A stretch of 64,000 nt of DNA from Bacteroidales bacterium (GTDB lineage: Bacteria; Bacteroidota; Bacteroidia; Bacteroidales; Muribaculaceae). Shown here in pieces: positions 61,469-64,000 of the stretch. The stretch lies in NCBI GenBank assembly GCA_019415705.1, contig DXYS01000018.1:9267-73266 (forward strand). Direction: 5' to 3'. Position 1 is the stretch's first letter. Each line of letters begins with the position of its first letter. The notes under the pieces are model-generated. The model searched no databases. It was not told where the DNA came from and worked only from the letters and a program-made list of their open reading frames with translations. The translations under genes and the position numbers were made by a program.

Positions 61469-63271
61469 TTAGTCAATCTCATCGGCCACGGGGCCGTCGA
61501 CTGCCTCGGCCGGTGCGGCTTTCTTCTTGGGAGACGGCGGTACGGGACGTTCGGCGTTGAGCATCAGCTCCTCCATCTCGTCAGGCACGACAAATATGTC
61601 GTCGGGCGATGTCGGGCGCACGCCCTCATACCATTTGAATTTCGGGAGAAAGAAGCTCGAGCGGCGAGCCATAAACAGCGGTGTCGCCGTGCCGGTAGTC
61701 TGCGGCCACATCTTTACGCGTTCGGCCGTTCGGTCTTTGAAATCGGCGGCTAAAAACGAACTTTCGGCCGTGACAATCTTGTTGATTGTCGAGTCTGATT
61801 CCTCCGGGTACATGATTATCTCGACGTTGCCGTTGATGTCCAAGTGGCGCATTTCGTTGTCGACAAAGTAGGCTGTCATCTCTTTACCGGAAATTTGGTT
61901 GTAGTAGACATCCTCGATATGCTGGGCCGTAAAACCGAACTCGGGCAACCGGGCGCGGTCGACGGTCGAATCGTTCATGTGCAGTTCGATGACGTTGCCG
62001 AAAATCTGACGGTCTTCGCTCCAAACTACCGGGCTGACAAACATCCTCAGCGTCGAGTCACGCTGGGTGAATCTCATCGAGTCGCAGATGCCCTGCATGT
62101 CAGAGCGGAAGAATCTCACGCGCGGGTAGATGACGGCGATATGACACGTGTCAATTCGTTCGGCGGTTACAGGTTTGGCTATGGAATCGCCGGGGTTGAT
62201 GATACTGTCGACAGTCACGGTGGTTGTGTCAAGTTCGATAAAAGTCTTGATGTATCGGCCGTGCAGATAGAGCGTGTCGCCTTGTGAATATTCTTTTATC
62301 TGAGCATGCCCCGTGACAAAAGAGCTGTCTGCCAGTTCGTTGTAGTAACCATAGTCGCCATAGACCGTGGCGCTGTGGGCCGAGTCGGTCAGTTCCATGT
62401 TGCCGAAAGCCTCGCCGTAGCCGGCAAAACGGTTGTAATAAATCGTGTCGGCTGTAAGGGTTTGATTCTGAGATGTTACGACAGTCGAACGGTCGTAGAG
62501 CGTGCAGATATTTGAGTCGGTGTCGTAGACGCCGCGGCGAGTGTAGACTGTGCCGCGGGCGTTGATGACTGATGATGGTGAGTATAGCTCGGCGATATGT
62601 GTCGCCGTGTTGTAGTAGAGTGTGTCGGTGTATATGTCGAGCGTGTCGGTCTGAGAGCGCGAGTTGAGATGGACATTTGTGTAGAAGTTGGCCTCCTTGG
62701 TCGACGGCACATACTCGCCTTCAAGCGATGTGAGGCGGTTTGACTTGTCGGTGAGCTCACCGCCGACGTTATAGTAACCGAGGTCAAGATGCAGGTCGTA
62801 TATGAAAATGTCGGTCTGCAGCATGACGTCGCGGTTGATGAGCCGCACTTTTTTGCCGGGATCGGCATAGAGAGTGGCAGTCTCGACACCGGGGCGGCCG
62901 TCATAATCGAGCTCATCGGCATAGACAAAGAGTGTGTCGCCCTGCTCCATGCGCACATTGCCGTAGGCGTTCATCGACTCTGTCGCGGGGTAGTAGTGGG
63001 CGCTGTCGCAGAACATCAGCATCGGTCCTTTGGTAAACTCGACTTTACCGACCACGACCATAAACGAGTCATTGTCGCTCTTGCGCAGTTCGTCGGCGCG
63101 CTCGAGAAAGACGCGGTTGCCTCCGGCTCGGTTGGCCGTCGGAATCTGCGGAGTGAAGACAGGCTGATTTTTCTGAGGCGAAGTCAGGGCATGTGACGGC
63201 ATGAGCAACGGTGTGGCCAAAGCGGCTACAGTGGCTATGACGGCGAGTTTATGTCTGACGTTCTGACACAT
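61469..63271 (-). CDS. OstA-like LPS transport protein (LptA/LptD N-domain type)
   Basis: A 600-residue exported protein. Signal peptide about 1-29 (ending SHALT). Repeated OstA-type beta-jellyroll strands follow from about 45 to 480 (for example FMVVVGKVEFTKGPMLMFCDSAHYY, outline; NAYGNVRMEQGDTLFVYADEL, outline). The C-terminal 60 residues are Pro/Lys-rich and disordered. The family forms the periplasmic bridge that carries LPS toward the outer membrane. It has no LptD-type barrel, so it is an OstA-like protein of the type found in Bacteroidetes. It lies 79 nt after the surA-like gene, a functional match as both serve outer-membrane assembly. The gap holds a 7-bp hairpin (ACATGCC/GGCATGT). 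Confidence 0.85.
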   Translation of the reverse strand: MCQNVRHKLAVIATVAALATPLLMPSHALTSPQKNQPVFTPQIPTANRAGGNRVFLERADELRKSDNDSFMVVVGKVEFTKGPMLMFCDSAHYYPATESMNAYGNVRMEQGDTLFVYADELDYDGRPGVETATLYADPGKKVRLINRDVMLQTDIFIYDLHLDLGYYNVGGELTDKSNRLTSLEGEYVPSTKEANFYTNVHLNSRSQTDTLDIYTDTLYYNTATHIAELYSPSSVINARGTVYTRRGVYDTDSNICTLYDRSTVVTSQNQTLTADTIYYNRFAGYGEAFGNMELTDSAHSATVYGDYGYYNELADSSFVTGHAQIKEYSQGDTLYLHGRYIKTFIELDTTTVTVDSIINPGDSIAKPVTAERIDTCHIAVIYPRVRFFRSDMQGICDSMRFTQRDSTLRMFVSPVVWSEDRQIFGNVIELHMNDSTVDRARLPEFGFTAQHIEDVYYNQISGKEMTAYFVDNEMRHLDINGNVEIIMYPEESDSTINKIVTAESSFLAADFKDRTAERVKMWPQTTGTATPLFMARRSSFFLPKFKWYEGVRPTSPDDIFVVPDEMEELMLNAERPVPPSPKKKAAPAEAVDGPVADEID

Positions 63272-63350
63272 TTGGTGATAGGGTGGTGTAGGGACATGCC
63301 GTTGGCATGTATAATCGGTAATCAGGGCAGTATGCCTGAGACACTATGCT

Positions 63351-64000
63351 TTATTTGGTTTTAATCCAGCCCTGATGCTCAAACTCACATCCGCGCCATC
63401 CGTCCTCGATACGGACATAGGTCTCGCGGATTTTCTTGTCGAGCCATTTATTGACAATTTCTTCGCGGGCCGAGTTCTCATACATGTTCTTAATGAGCTG
63501 GAAGTCATCGGCGAGGTTGGCGGTGTGGGGCTCGATGCGCTCTGTGAGCTTGACGATGGCCACGATGTCGCGGTCACGCTTGGGATCTTTCATCACAAAG
63601 GCCTTCGAAATCTCGCCGGGCTGCATGCCTGCCACGACACGAGCCACTTCCTGCGGCAGCTGCGACATCTCGAAACGTGTCGATCCGGTCTCTGAGTTTG
63701 ACATAACGCCGCGGCTGTAGCGCGTATCTTTATCCTGCGACACAAAGCGTGCGGCATCCTCGAAGGTATATTTTTTCTGGTCAACAATCTCTGTGCGCAG
63801 AGAGTCAAGGCGTGTGAGGGCGTCGGTCAGGTCCTTGTCGGCCACTTTGGGCTTGAGAAGAATATGACGGGTATTGATGCGGTCGCCGCGCTTTTCGATG
63901 AGCTGGATGATATGGTAGCCGTACTCGGTCTCTACGATTTTAGATACTTTCTTGGGGTCGTTGAGGTTGAAAGCCACGGCCGCATACTCGGGTGCAAGCT
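63351..64000 (-). CDS. surA: SurA-type periplasmic peptidyl-prolyl isomerase (5' end outside window)
   Basis: The C-terminal 216 codons of a parvulin-type PPIase; the frame is open through base 64000, so the start lies beyond. The first visible residues (LAPEYAAVAFNLNDPKKVSKIVETEYGYHIIQLIEKR, in outline) are the end of one PpiC domain with its EYGYHIIQL strand. The second domain follows (NTRHILLKPKVADKD..., Y/F-rich core to about 150 visible residues). The C-terminal helix has EEIVNKWLDKKIRETYVRI. SurA-like chaperones guide barrels to BamA in the periplasm. It is followed by the OstA-like gene. Confidence 0.88.
   Translation of the reverse strand, partial: LAPEYAAVAFNLNDPKKVSKIVETEYGYHIIQLIEKRGDRINTRHILLKPKVADKDLTDALTRLDSLRTEIVDQKKYTFEDAARFVSQDKDTRYSRGVMSNSETGSTRFEMSQLPQEVARVVAGMQPGEISKAFVMKDPKRDRDIVAIVKLTERIEPHTANLADDFQLIKNMYENSAREEIVNKWLDKKIRETYVRIEDGWRGCEFEHQGWIKTK

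Noticed and set aside
60531..61472. 313-codon plus-strand frame opposite DUF3737
   Set aside because: Covers a well-supported gene on the other strand and starts inside the PatB-type gene; composition is antisense-like.

Overview
The window is a contiguous stretch of a Bacteroidales chromosome. A Muribaculaceae-like gut organism is my best guess, by inference. Supporting evidence: Bacteroidetes-type promoters (TTTG about 20 nt upstream of TAnnTTTG), two type IX secretion components (SprA and a PorG-like barrel) plus a cargo protein with a C-terminal sorting domain, an OstA-like LPS gene, a SusD-free but GH43-bearing gut repertoire, and a class III serine-pathway dehydrogenase with Lys in place of the catalytic His. 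Most of the DNA is moderately GC-rich. Two patches are visibly AT-rich: the toxin-antitoxin pair near 22 kb and the 36-42 kb region. No rRNA, tRNA, CRISPR array or complete insertion sequence was seen.

Layout. 0-7.6 kb (minus): partial thymidine kinase, then an envelope operon running lipoprotein, PorG-like, uppS, bamA, skp, skp. 7.6-9.6 kb: ribD and a zinc metallopeptidase. 9.7-11.4 kb (plus): a GadC-family amino acid antiporter. 11.4-21.4 kb (minus): ruvA, the giant T9SS translocon gene sprA and a GH43 glycosidase. 21.4-22.1 kb: higBA with an operator lying over both promoter elements. 22.2-24.3 kb: groES-groEL behind a sigma-54-type promoter. 24.4-31.8 kb: an alpha-2-macroglobulin-like protein without a thioester motif, and class I fumarase. 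31.9-34 kb (plus): serC-serA. 34-35.9 kb: an outer-membrane barrel, a MIP18/SufT-type Fe-S protein and lpxH. 35.9-37.1 kb: a candidate small RNA and a hypothetical gene. 37.1-41.3 kb: a C10 protease/BspA-LRR/T9SS-CTD protein behind a long leader. 41.3-42.1 kb: a duplicated small gene interrupted by an AT-rich membrane ORF. 57.3-64 kb: an unknown helical protein, a MATE pump, a PatB-type lyase, a DUF3737 protein, an OstA-like protein and SurA.

The most unusual locus is a co-directional operon of nine genes at 41.96-57.08 kb. In order of transcription it encodes a lipoprotein with a vWA-like pattern, a small membrane protein, a tubulin/FtsZ-like GTPase, a 1183-residue protein with an Hsp70/actin-type ATPase core, a coiled-coil protein, a zinc-ribbon TRAFAC-like GTPase, a GTPase-associated (GAP1-like) protein, an SH3-transmembrane-zinc-GTPase protein and a 56-residue membrane protein. 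A strong promoter precedes it and a leaderless gene diverges from it. The domains resemble the GTPase-centred (DO-GTPase/GAP1) predicted conflict systems. Combining actin-like and tubulin-like NTPases with an envelope-spanning GTPase and a lipoprotein suggests an envelope-to-cytoplasm signalling or defence machine that I cannot name.
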